A stretch of 64,000 bases of DNA, from the NCBI RefSeq assembly GCF_008704795.1, contig NZ_CP023690.1:1674001-1738000 (forward strand). Reading direction: 5' to 3'. The notes beneath the pieces are model-generated. The model saw only the letters and a list, made by a program, of their open reading frames with translations. It made no database searches and was not told where the DNA came from. Each line of letters opens with the position of its first letter. Positions within the stretch are counted from its first letter, which is position 1. Below, piece after piece: positions 56,731 through 64,000 of the stretch. The position numbers and the translations under genes are program-made. This stretch comes from Streptomyces spectabilis. Its GTDB lineage: Bacteria > Actinomycetota > Actinomycetes > Streptomycetales > Streptomycetaceae.

Positions 56731-57713
56731 CGCGCCCCGGCCCGGCACCACTCCAGGACGGCCATCGCGCTGTGCAGCTTGTGGGTCGCCTGGGTGAAGG
56801 CGATGCTGGCGGGCCCGTCCAGGACCTCGGCCGTGACCTCCTCACCACGGTGCGCGGGCAGGTCGTGCAGGAAGACCGCGTCGGGGCTCGACCGCCACAG
56901 CTCGCGCGTGACCTGGAAGGGCGCGAAGACCTCGCGCCAGTCCGCGGTCGGCTTCGTCGTGCCGGTGGTCTGCCAGCGCGTGGTGTAGATCGCGTGCACG
57001 CCTTCGGGCAGGTCCGCCATGTCGTGCCGCTCGCGTACGGTCGCGCCGTGCGTGTCGGCCTGCGCGACCGCGGTGGCGGCGACGTCCGCGGGCAGGCCGT
57101 AGCCGGTCGGCGTCCGCAGGTCGAGGGTGGTGCCGGGGAACCGGCTCAGGGCGAGCGCGAGGGCGGCGGCGCTGTTGTTGCCCTCGCCGACGTACAGCAC
57201 GCGCAAGCCGTCGACCTGCCCGAAGTGGCGGTGCAGCGTGGTCAGGTCGGTCAGCGCCTGGGTCGGATGCTCCTCGGCGCTCATCGCGTTCACGACGGAC
57301 ATCGGCCCGGCCGCGGCCCAGGTCCGCATCTCCTCGGTGGCGTCCGACGTCCTGGCCACGAGCAGGTCGAGCATGCCCGCGAGGACGCGTCCGGTGTCCT
57401 CGCTGGTCTCCCCCGTGTTGAGCTGGAGGTCGCCGGGTCCGAAGGTCACCGTGCGCGCGCCGAGCCGCAGGGCGCCGCTGGTGAAGGCGGTGCGGGTGCG
57501 TGTGGAGGTGCGCCGGAAGTAGATCCCGACGATCGCCCCGGCCAGCGTCTCCTCGCGCGCGCCCGCCGCGAACTCGGCGCCGCGGGCGACCAGGGCGCGC
57601 AGTTCGTCGTCGCTGAGGTCGCGCACGGAGATCAGGTGGCGGGTGGCGCCTTCGGGTGCTCCGGCGTCCTGTGCCCGGGCCCCGTCGAGGTGTTGTCGAG
57701 TGTGCTGCGGCAT
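56727..57713 (-). CDS. Ornithine-carbamoyltransferase-like enzyme (probable amino-acid side-chain carbamoyltransferase)
   Basis: A 328-residue member of the aspartate/ornithine carbamoyltransferase family. The carbamoyl-phosphate loop S-T-R-T-R is intact (FRRTSTRTRTAF, about residues 68-79), as is the catalytic H-P-T-Q (EEHPTQALTDL). The amino-acid-side motifs differ from true OTCases: HCLP is H-D-L-P (FLHDLPAHRGEEV), and the SMG loop is replaced by YTTRWQTTGTTKP. A changed amine acceptor is therefore likely. It lies in the NRPS operon with Dap-forming genes, so carbamoylation of Dap to beta-ureidoalanine, or of a peptide-bound Dap as in the tuberactinomycin pathway, is inferred. AAGGGGGAA precedes the ATG. 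Confidence 0.88.
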   Translation of the reverse strand: MPQHTRQHLDGARAQDAGAPEGATRHLISVRDLSDDELRALVARGAEFAAGAREETLAGAIVGIYFRRTSTRTRTAFTSGALRLGARTVTFGPGDLQLNTGETSEDTGRVLAGMLDLLVARTSDATEEMRTWAAAGPMSVVNAMSAEEHPTQALTDLTTLHRHFGQVDGLRVLYVGEGNNSAAALALALSRFPGTTLDLRTPTGYGLPADVAATAVAQADTHGATVRERHDMADLPEGVHAIYTTRWQTTGTTKPTADWREVFAPFQVTRELWRSSPDAVFLHDLPAHRGEEVTAEVLDGPASIAFTQATHKLHSAMAVLEWCRAGAR

Positions 57714-57728
57714 GGTGGTTCCCCCTTC

Positions 57729-60700
57729 TCAGGCCTGGTCGGCGGGTGCTTCGTCGGCTTCGGCGGGCGTCCCGTCGGCTCCGGCGGGCGCGAGGAGCGC
57801 CTCGATCTCGGCGCGCACGCGGTCCTCGATCTCCTGGGCGAGCCCGGCGACCGTGGGCCGTTCGAAGGCGACCCGGACGGGCAGGTCGAGGTCGAACTCG
57901 TCCTGGAGCCGGGAGATCAGCCGGACCGCGAGGATCGAGTGGCCCCCGCGCTCGAAGAAGTTGTCGTCGGCGCCGATCTTGTCCACGACGAGGATCTGGC
58001 TCCACACCTCGGCGATGCGCGCCTCGACCTCGGAGCGTGGGGCGACGTAGGTGTCGGTGACCGTCGCGCCGGGGTCGGGCAGGGCCCTGCGGTCGACCTT
58101 GCCGTTGGCCGTGAGCGGGATCGCGTCGAGGTCCACGAACACCGAGGGCACCATGTACTGCGGCAGGACCTCGCCCAGGGCCTCGGCGACGCCGTCGCTC
58201 TCCCCGACGACGTACGCGATCAACTGCTGCTCGTCGGACACGACGACCGCGGCGTCGGACACGGACGACCGCGCCACCAACGCGGCGCGGATCTCCCCGA
58301 GTTCGATGCGGTAGCCCCGCACCTTGACCTGGTCGTCGATGCGGCCGACGAACTCGACCGCGCCGTCGGCCCGCCACCGGACGAGATCGCCGGTCCGGTA
58401 CAGACGCTCTCCGGAGCCCCCGTACGGATCGGGCACGAACCGCTCCGCGGTCAGCGCCGGACGTCCCGCGTAGCCGCGCGCGACACCCGTCCCACCGACG
58501 AACAGCTCCCCCACGACCCCGACCGGCACCGGACGCATCCCACCATCAAGCACCCGCATCACCATGTTGGGAAGGGGCCTGCCGATGGGGACGACGCCCG
58601 TGAACTCCTCCTCCAGCGGGAAGACGCAGGTCCCCACGGTCGCCTCGGTCGGACCGTACTCGTTGACGACCTGACCGTCCCCGAGCAACTGCCGCCACCG
58701 CTCGACCAGTTGGCCCGGCAGCGCCTCACCGGCGACCACGACCTTGCGCGTCAGCTCCTGCACCCGCTCGTCCGACAACTGCCCGTCAAGGACTTCGAGA
58801 TGACCGGGGGTCAGCTTGATGAACGAGAAGGGACCCGCCGCGACCAGCGCATCACCCAGCTCGGTCAGCTCACCGCCGTGCAGCCACACCCGCTGCCCCG
58901 CCACCAGGGGCGCCCACACGTTCGGCACCACCAGGTCGAAGGCAACCGACGAGAAGACCGGCGCGCCGCCGGAACCAGAAGATGCGAGTTCGCGCTCCGC
59001 CCACTCCACGTGATTCGCCAGGCCCCGGTGCGTCACCTCCACACCCTTGGGCCGCCCCGTCGAACCCGACGTGAACACCGTGTACGCCACCGCATCCAGA
59101 TCCACGTCGACCTGCGGCGCGGTCGCGGGGAGGTCCGACCGGTCCCCCTCCACCAGCACCACCGGCACATCCGTGAACCGATCCGCGTACTCCGCCGACG
59201 TCACGGCCACCGACACGCCACCGTCGGCCACCATCGCCGCGATCCGCTCCGACGGCAGTACGGGATCCATCGGCACATAACCCGCACCCGCACGCCACAC
59301 ACCCAACAACGCCACCATCAACTCAACCGAACGATCCAGCAGCACCGCCACCGACGAACCCACACCAACGCCCTCGGCGCGCAGACGATGAGCCAGACGA
59401 TTCGCCGCCGCATCCAACTCCACGTACGACAACCGCTGTTCACCACACTCCACCGCCACAGCATCCGGAACCCGGACCACCTGGCGCGCCACCAGCTCCG
59501 GCACCGGAACCCCGGACACCACCGCCGCCGATTCCGCGCCGCCCCACGCACGCAGCAGGCGGCGCTCCTGGACGGAGGAGATGTCGAGGGCCGACAGGGG
59601 AAGTTCGGGGTGGGAGGCCACGCCTTCCAGGAGGCGGACGTAGTGCTCGGCCATGCGGGCGGCGGTCGGCTGGTCGAAGAGGGCGGTCGCGTACTCGAAG
59701 GCGCCGACGAGGGAGCCGTCCGCCTGCCGCCACATGAACAGCGTCAGGTCCGTCTTCGCGACCCGCCAGGCGCCCTGGAAGGCGTCCATCAGGACGTCGT
59801 CGGCGGCGACGGCGGTGGCGCCCTCGTCCTGGAGGTCGAAGGCCACCTGGTACAGCGGGGTGCGGGAGAGGTCGCGCACCGGCTGGAGCTCGTCCACGAG
59901 GCGCTCGAACGGCAACTCCTGGTGGGCGAACCCGGCGAGGGTCGTGGCGCGCACCCGGTCGAGGAGTTCGGTGAACGCGGGGTCGCCGCTCGTGTCGCAG
60001 CGCAGGACGAGGGAGTTGAGGAAGAACCCGACCGTGCCCTGCGTCTCGGGGCGGGTCCGGCCCGTGACGGGACTGCCGACGCCGATGTCGTCCTGCCCCG
60101 AGTAGCGCGCCAGGAGCCCGGCGAAGGCCGCGAGGAAGGTGACGTACGGAGTGGCGCCGTGGCGGCGGCCGACGCCGGTGAGGGTGTCGGCGAGCCCGGC
60201 GGGAATGGTGAAGCGCACCCCCGCGCCATGGGCGTCCCGCCGGGCGGGCCGGGGCCGGTCCGTCGGCAGCTGGAGTTCCGTGAGGTCCCTCAACTGCTCC
60301 TTCCAGTACTCCAGTTCGCGGTCCAGGGCCGGGTCGTCGGCGCGCTCGGACTGCCAGGCGGCGTAGTCGGCGTACTGGACGGACGGCTCCGCGAGGTCCG
60401 GGGCGCGGTCCTCGGCGCGGGCCGCGCACAGCTCCCGCAGCTCGCGCTCCAGGAGGACGGTCGACCAGCCGTCGGTGGCGATGTGGTGGGTGGTGACGAG
60501 CAGCACGGGGCCGCCCTTCGGCACCTGGACGAGCAGGGCCCGCCACAGGGGCCCCTCGGCGAGGTCGAAGCCGCGGGCGAACTGCTCGCCGAACAGCTTC
60601 TCCAGCTCGTCCTCACCGGCATGCTCGACCCGCAGTTCCACGGGGGCGGCGGGAACGACGGCCTGCCGGGGCTCCTCGCCGCGCAGGACGTAGCGGGTGC

Positions 60701-62651
60701 GCAGCGACTCGTGCCGGGACTCCAGCGTGTCCAGGGCCTCCTGCACGGCGGCCGTGGTGGTGCCCGCGGGCAGCCGCAGGAACATGGGCGCCACCCATTC
60801 GGGGCTGCCCGGGTGCATGCGGTCCAGGAACCACAGGCGGTGCTGGCCGAAGGACAGGGGCAGCGGCTCCTCGCGCGAGGCGGGCGTCACCGGCGGCACG
60901 GCGGGCCGCGCCTCTTCGAGCAGCCGCGCCTGGGACTCGACGGTCGAGGCCCCGAACAGGCCGCGCAGCTGCACGTCGCCGCCCGAGGCGGTGCGCAGCG
61001 CGTCGGCGAGGCGGGTCAGGACGAGCGAGGAGCCGCCGAGGGCGAAGAAGTCGTCGTCGGCGCCGACCCGTTCGACCTGGAGCAGGTCCTCCCAGACCTG
61101 GGCGACGAGCTTCTCGGCGGGCGTGCGCGGCGCGGTGTACGTGCCCTGGGCGCCCTGCTCGTCGACCGGGTCCGGCAGGGCCGCGCGGTCGACCTTGCCG
61201 CTGGTGGTGAGCGGGAAGGAGTCGACGGTGACGAACAGCGAGGGGATCATCGCCTCGGGAAGGCGGCCCCGAAGGAAGCGGCGCAGTTCGTCGCGCGGCA
61301 CCCGGCGGCCGGTGGTGAGGTAGGCGACGAGCCGCTTCGCGCCGAGGGTCTCGCGGGCGGCGACGACGGCGCCGCGCACGTCGTCGTGGGCGGTCAGCGC
61401 GGCCTCGACCTCGGCGGGTTCGATGCGTACGCCGTTGACCTTCACCTGGTGGTCGGCGCGGCCGAGGAAGTCCAGGGCGCCGTCGGAGCGCCAGCGGGCG
61501 AGGTCGCCCGTGCGGTACATGCGGCTGCCGGCCGGGCCGTGCGGGTCGGGCACGAACCGGTCGGCGGTGCCCGCGGCGTTGCCCGCGTAGCCGCGGGCGA
61601 CGCCCACGCCCGCCGCGTACAGCTCGCCGACGACGCCGATCGGCACCGGCGCGAACTCCTCGTCGAGGACGTAGGCGCGCATCTTGTCCAGGGGGCGGCC
61701 GATCGGTACGGCGTCGGTGTGCCGCTCCGGGTCGAAGAGCTGGCCGCTGACGTCGATGGAGCACTCGGTGGGTCCGTAGGTGTTCCACACCTGGGCGCCG
61801 GAGGGCTCGGCGAGGCGGCGGCACAGCGCGGCGTCCAGCGGCTCGCCCGCGGAGGCGACCAGGCGCAGCGCGCCGCAGTCGGCCCAGGCGGGCTCCTGCA
61901 CGGCCATCCGCAGCACGGACGGCACGCCCTGAAGGACGGTGACGCGGCGAGCGGCGACCGTGCGGGCGAGCAGCGCCGGGTCGGACTCGGCGCCCGCGGG
62001 CGCCATCACGACGGTGCCGCCCGCGGCCAGCGGCGCGAACAGCTCCCAGGCCGCCGCGTCGAAGGTGATCACGGTCTTCTGCAGCACCCGGTCCCGCGCC
62101 GAGAGCCCCTGGTGGGCCAGCGACCAGGCCACGCGGTTGGCGATGCCGGCGTGCTGGATGACGACGCCCTTGGGGCGGCCGGTGGACCCCGAGGTGTAGG
62201 TGAGGTACGCGGCGTGGTCGCCGGAGACCTCGGCCGCCGCGTCCTCCTGGGGGACCCCGTCGAAGGCGTCCTCGTCCAGGACGGCGACGCGCCCGGGCAG
62301 GGCGGCTTCGAAGAGCCCGGCCGAGGTCCGCGTGGTCAGAACGAGGACCGCCCCGCTGTCCCGGGTCACCCAGGTGTTCCGCTCCGCCGGGTGCCCCGCG
62401 TCGAGGGGCACGTACGCCGCGCCGGCCCGCCATACGCCGAGCAGCGCCGCGAGCAGGTCGCGCCCGCGTGGCAGGCACACCGCGACGCGCGACTCGGGCG
62501 TGACGCCGCGCGCCACGAGCAGCCGCGCGACGTCGCCCGCCCGCCGGTCGAGCTGTGCGTAGGTGAGGGAGCCGAGGTCGTCCTCGACCGCGACGGCCCG
62601 CGGCGTCGACGCGGCCTGGGCGGCGATGAGCTGATGGAGCGGGACAGTCAT
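57729..62651 (-). CDS. Non-ribosomal peptide synthetase, A-T-C-A-T (loading and second module)
   Basis: 1640 residues. It begins directly with an adenylation domain and no condensation domain, so it is the initiation protein. A1 (about 1-500) has by-eye code D-A-W-Q-A-A-T-I-D, similar to some glutamine codes. The first carrier serine is Ser542 (LGGSSL). The C domain (about 570-1000) is LCL-like with an intact H-H-I-A-T-D-G-W. A2 (about 1030-1500) carries code D-L-P-K-V-A-E-V-G, identical to two A domains of the large NRPS. The second carrier serine is Ser1572 (RGGHSI). A C-terminal acidic tail may be a docking segment. GGAG precedes ATG 62651. Confidence 0.93.
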   Translation of the reverse strand: MTVPLHQLIAAQAASTPRAVAVEDDLGSLTYAQLDRRAGDVARLLVARGVTPESRVAVCLPRGRDLLAALLGVWRAGAAYVPLDAGHPAERNTWVTRDSGAVLVLTTRTSAGLFEAALPGRVAVLDEDAFDGVPQEDAAAEVSGDHAAYLTYTSGSTGRPKGVVIQHAGIANRVAWSLAHQGLSARDRVLQKTVITFDAAAWELFAPLAAGGTVVMAPAGAESDPALLARTVAARRVTVLQGVPSVLRMAVQEPAWADCGALRLVASAGEPLDAALCRRLAEPSGAQVWNTYGPTECSIDVSGQLFDPERHTDAVPIGRPLDKMRAYVLDEEFAPVPIGVVGELYAAGVGVARGYAGNAAGTADRFVPDPHGPAGSRMYRTGDLARWRSDGALDFLGRADHQVKVNGVRIEPAEVEAALTAHDDVRGAVVAARETLGAKRLVAYLTTGRRVPRDELRRFLRGRLPEAMIPSLFVTVDSFPLTTSGKVDRAALPDPVDEQGAQGTYTAPRTPAEKLVAQVWEDLLQVERVGADDDFFALGGSSLVLTRLADALRTASGGDVQLRGLFGASTVESQARLLEEARPAVPPVTPASREEPLPLSFGQHRLWFLDRMHPGSPEWVAPMFLRLPAGTTTAAVQEALDTLESRHESLRTRYVLRGEEPRQAVVPAAPVELRVEHAGEDELEKLFGEQFARGFDLAEGPLWRALLVQVPKGGPVLLVTTHHIATDGWSTVLLERELRELCAARAEDRAPDLAEPSVQYADYAAWQSERADDPALDRELEYWKEQLRDLTELQLPTDRPRPARRDAHGAGVRFTIPAGLADTLTGVGRRHGATPYVTFLAAFAGLLARYSGQDDIGVGSPVTGRTRPETQGTVGFFLNSLVLRCDTSGDPAFTELLDRVRATTLAGFAHQELPFERLVDELQPVRDLSRTPLYQVAFDLQDEGATAVAADDVLMDAFQGAWRVAKTDLTLFMWRQADGSLVGAFEYATALFDQPTAARMAEHYVRLLEGVASHPELPLSALDISSVQERRLLRAWGGAESAAVVSGVPVPELVARQVVRVPDAVAVECGEQRLSYVELDAAANRLAHRLRAEGVGVGSSVAVLLDRSVELMVALLGVWRAGAGYVPMDPVLPSERIAAMVADGGVSVAVTSAEYADRFTDVPVVLVEGDRSDLPATAPQVDVDLDAVAYTVFTSGSTGRPKGVEVTHRGLANHVEWAERELASSGSGGAPVFSSVAFDLVVPNVWAPLVAGQRVWLHGGELTELGDALVAAGPFSFIKLTPGHLEVLDGQLSDERVQELTRKVVVAGEALPGQLVERWRQLLGDGQVVNEYGPTEATVGTCVFPLEEEFTGVVPIGRPLPNMVMRVLDGGMRPVPVGVVGELFVGGTGVARGYAGRPALTAERFVPDPYGGSGERLYRTGDLVRWRADGAVEFVGRIDDQVKVRGYRIELGEIRAALVARSSVSDAAVVVSDEQQLIAYVVGESDGVAEALGEVLPQYMVPSVFVDLDAIPLTANGKVDRRALPDPGATVTDTYVAPRSEVEARIAEVWSQILVVDKIGADDNFFERGGHSILAVRLISRLQDEFDLDLPVRVAFERPTVAGLAQEIEDRVRAEIEALLAPAGADGTPAEADEAPADQA
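58060..59530. repeat. Near-identical adenylation-domain DNA repeat, copy 3
   Basis: Second A domain of the initiation NRPS. Its DNA is near-identical to the A domains at 42300-43790 and 45400-46910, but the adjoining carrier domain is different (RGGHSIL rather than GGHSIKAI), so the shared block ends at the A domain. Confidence 0.9.
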
Positions 62652-62686
62652 GTCTGTTTCTCCGTAAGAGTGGTCGAGCCGCGCTG

Positions 62687-63715
62687 TCAGAGGGCCCGCG
62701 CCGGCAGGAAGTCGCTGACGACGGTGCCGATGCCGCAGCGGCGCGCCTTGTCGTGGACGAACCGGGCCAGGGCCAGGTCCAGGACGCCGAGGCCGAACGG
62801 CGAGAACACCAGCGGCCTGCCCGGGGCGGGGCGCAGCACGGCCCGCCCGCGAAGGAGTGCGCCGACACCGGCCTCGATGAAGTCCCGCCCGCCGGTCTCC
62901 TGTTCGGCCAGGTGGACGGAGGTGCGCTCGCGGCAGACGTGGTCGACGTCGTCGACGACGTTGTGCGCGCCGAGGATCGCGGGCACGGTCAGGTCGCGCA
63001 GGGACACGTGCAGCACGACGGCCGACGGCGGGCAGGCGGCGAGTCCGGTGTGCGGGGTCGCCGCGGTCGTGGCGAAGGACACCAGGTCGTGGTCGGCGAG
63101 GGCCTCGTCGAGCCGGTCGCGCCTGCGCACCTTGACGCCGGGCAGAAGCCGCGCGTTGTCCCGGGCGAAGCACCGGGCCCGCTCGGGGTCGCTGTCGTAC
63201 AGGGTGAGGTCCGTCAGTTCCGGCCGGTCGGCCGCGAGGAAGCGCAGGACCTCGCGGTTGATGACGCCGCAGCCGACGAGCGTGACGCCGGTGGGCCTGC
63301 GGTCGCCGAGCAGCAGCCGGGCGCCGAGCGCCGCGGAGGCCGCGGTGCGCCGGGCGGAGATCATGGAGGCCTCGATCAGGGCCTCGGGGTGGCCGTTCTT
63401 CAGGGAGTTGAGCAGGATCGCGGCGCTGGCCCGCTGGAGGCCGGAGGCGACGTTGTCGGGGAAGGAGGCGATCCACTTCATCCCCGCGACGTCCTCGCCG
63501 CCCTGCTCGCCGTCCGCCGCCGCGCTCGCGCCGAGGTAGGCGGGCAGCCCGATGATGCGGTCCTTCGGCCGGTCGGGGAAGCGCAGGAACACGGAGTGCG
63601 GAAGGCTGGTGCGGCCTTCGTCGTGCGCGGTGTACGCGTCGGCGACCAGGTCGATGAGCTCCCGCTCGCGCCCGGCGAGGAGCCCCTCCACCGCGCCGTG
63701 TCCGAGGATCAGCAT
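62687..63715 (-). CDS. sbnB: SbnB-like dehydrogenase (Dap biosynthesis; ornithine cyclodeaminase family)
   Basis: A 342-residue protein of the ornithine cyclodeaminase/mu-crystallin family. SbnB oxidatively splits N-(1-amino-1-carboxyethyl)-glutamate into 2-oxoglutarate and L-2,3-diaminopropionate using NAD+. Visible features: substrate region [25 protein letters not shown], then the Rossmann motif [15 protein letters not shown] and acidic YDSDPERA. The start ATG lies inside the end of sbnA (7-bp overlap), as expected for a coupled Dap pair. NRPS genes follow after 35 bp. Confidence 0.9.
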   Translation of the reverse strand: MLILGHGAVEGLLAGRERELIDLVADAYTAHDEGRTSLPHSVFLRFPDRPKDRIIGLPAYLGASAAADGEQGGEDVAGMKWIASFPDNVASGLQRASAAILLNSLKNGHPEALIEASMISARRTAASAALGARLLLGDRRPTGVTLVGCGVINREVLRFLAADRPELTDLTLYDSDPERARCFARDNARLLPGVKVRRRDRLDEALADHDLVSFATTAATPHTGLAACPPSAVVLHVSLRDLTVPAILGAHNVVDDVDHVCRERTSVHLAEQETGGRDFIEAGVGALLRGRAVLRPAPGRPLVFSPFGLGVLDLALARFVHDKARRCGIGTVVSDFLPARAL

Positions 63716-64000
63716 GCCGCCACCGCCATGGTGTGTCCCTGTTCCTTCCACAGGTGCTCGACGTCGCCGAAGTGGCGTCGCACCCAGTCGTCGTCGTAGA
63801 TCGTGTCGAGGTAGCGGTCGCCGCGGTCCGGGAAGACCAGCACGCAGGTGCTGCCCGGGGGAACGCGGTCCGCGAGCTTGCCGAGCGCGGCGGTGACGGC
63901 GCCGGACGAGCCGCCCGCGAGGATCGCCTCGCGCAGCGTCAGGGTCCGGCAGCCCACCACGCACTCCAGGTCCGAGACGAGGACCACCTCGTCGGCGGCG
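63709..64000 (-). CDS. sbnA: SbnA-like synthase (Dap biosynthesis), C-terminal part
   Basis: Only the last 96 or so codons are in the window; the frame is open to the right edge and the start lies outside. The visible part has [16 protein letters not shown] (PLP phosphate-binding region of the cysteine-synthase fold) and [25 protein letters not shown], typical of SbnA. That enzyme joins O-phosphoserine and glutamate to make the precursor split by SbnB. The overlap with sbnB supports the pairing. Confidence 0.9.
   Translation of the reverse strand, partial: AADEVVLVSDLECVVGCRTLTLREAILAGGSSGAVTAALGKLADRVPPGSTCVLVFPDRGDRYLDTIYDDDWVRRHFGDVEHLWKEQGHTMAVAAC

Noticed and set aside
56772..63539. Plus-strand open frame of about 2250 codons opposite the NRPS, carbamoyltransferase and sbnB genes
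   Set aside because: Same GC-frame artefact; it spans several well-supported minus-strand genes and shows no motif.

Overview
The window is high-GC actinobacterial DNA and almost certainly Streptomyces. It has very strong G/C third-position bias, leaderless or GGAGG-led genes, ATGA/GTGA start-stop overlaps, rare TTA (bldA) codons, SARP regulators, a DasR-type dre-like palindrome and a PHO-box-like repeat. All assignments were read by eye from translated sequence; no database search was run.

Positions 1 to about 31.6 kb look like ordinary chromosome. In order: the 3' end of kdpB; an SDR and a GNAT; a propionate/valine-catabolic operon (mutA-mutB-meaB-HIBYL-CoA hydrolase); an ABC-2 exporter divergent from a histidine kinase/response regulator pair; a ROK regulator convergent with a GntR/HutC regulator; an ECF41-type sigma factor divergent from an alpha/beta hydrolase; a Tat-exported PhoD phosphatase behind a PHO-box-like repeat; an ACT-GNAT protein acetyltransferase; a TetR-controlled hydroxyacid dehydrogenase; a DUF885 peptidase-like protein; a rhodanese divergent from an Lrp/AsnC regulator; sbcD-sbcC; and a YigZ/IMPACT protein.

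From about 31.9 kb to beyond the right edge lies a non-ribosomal peptide gene cluster. Two SARP-family regulators of different architecture sit convergently at its left edge. One is an AfsR-like SARP-NB-ARC-TPR protein with a TTA codon; the other is a shorter SARP-NB-ARC. The biosynthetic genes all lie on the minus strand. In transcription order they are sbnA-like (runs off the window), sbnB-like, NRPS A-T-C-A-T, an ornithine-carbamoyltransferase-like enzyme, an MFS exporter, an ABC ATPase and FtsX-type permease, a strong hairpin, then mbtH, NRPS C-A-T-C-A-T-C-A-T-C, and NRPS A-T-serine hydrolase.

The assembly line therefore has six adenylation domains, so colinearity predicts a hexapeptide. 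SbnA/SbnB-type enzymes make L-2,3-diaminopropionate (Dap). The carbamoyltransferase has lost the ornithine-site HCLP motif and could turn Dap into beta-ureidoalanine. Three of the six adenylation domains (modules 2, 4, 5) are near-identical at DNA level with the same specificity code, so one residue is probably used three times. The final protein ends in a beta-lactamase/PBP-type domain in place of an alpha/beta-hydrolase thioesterase. It has an intact SxxK but an altered second motif, and is a candidate in-cis macrocyclising release domain. I do not recognise the product. This cluster is the most likely undescribed system in the window.
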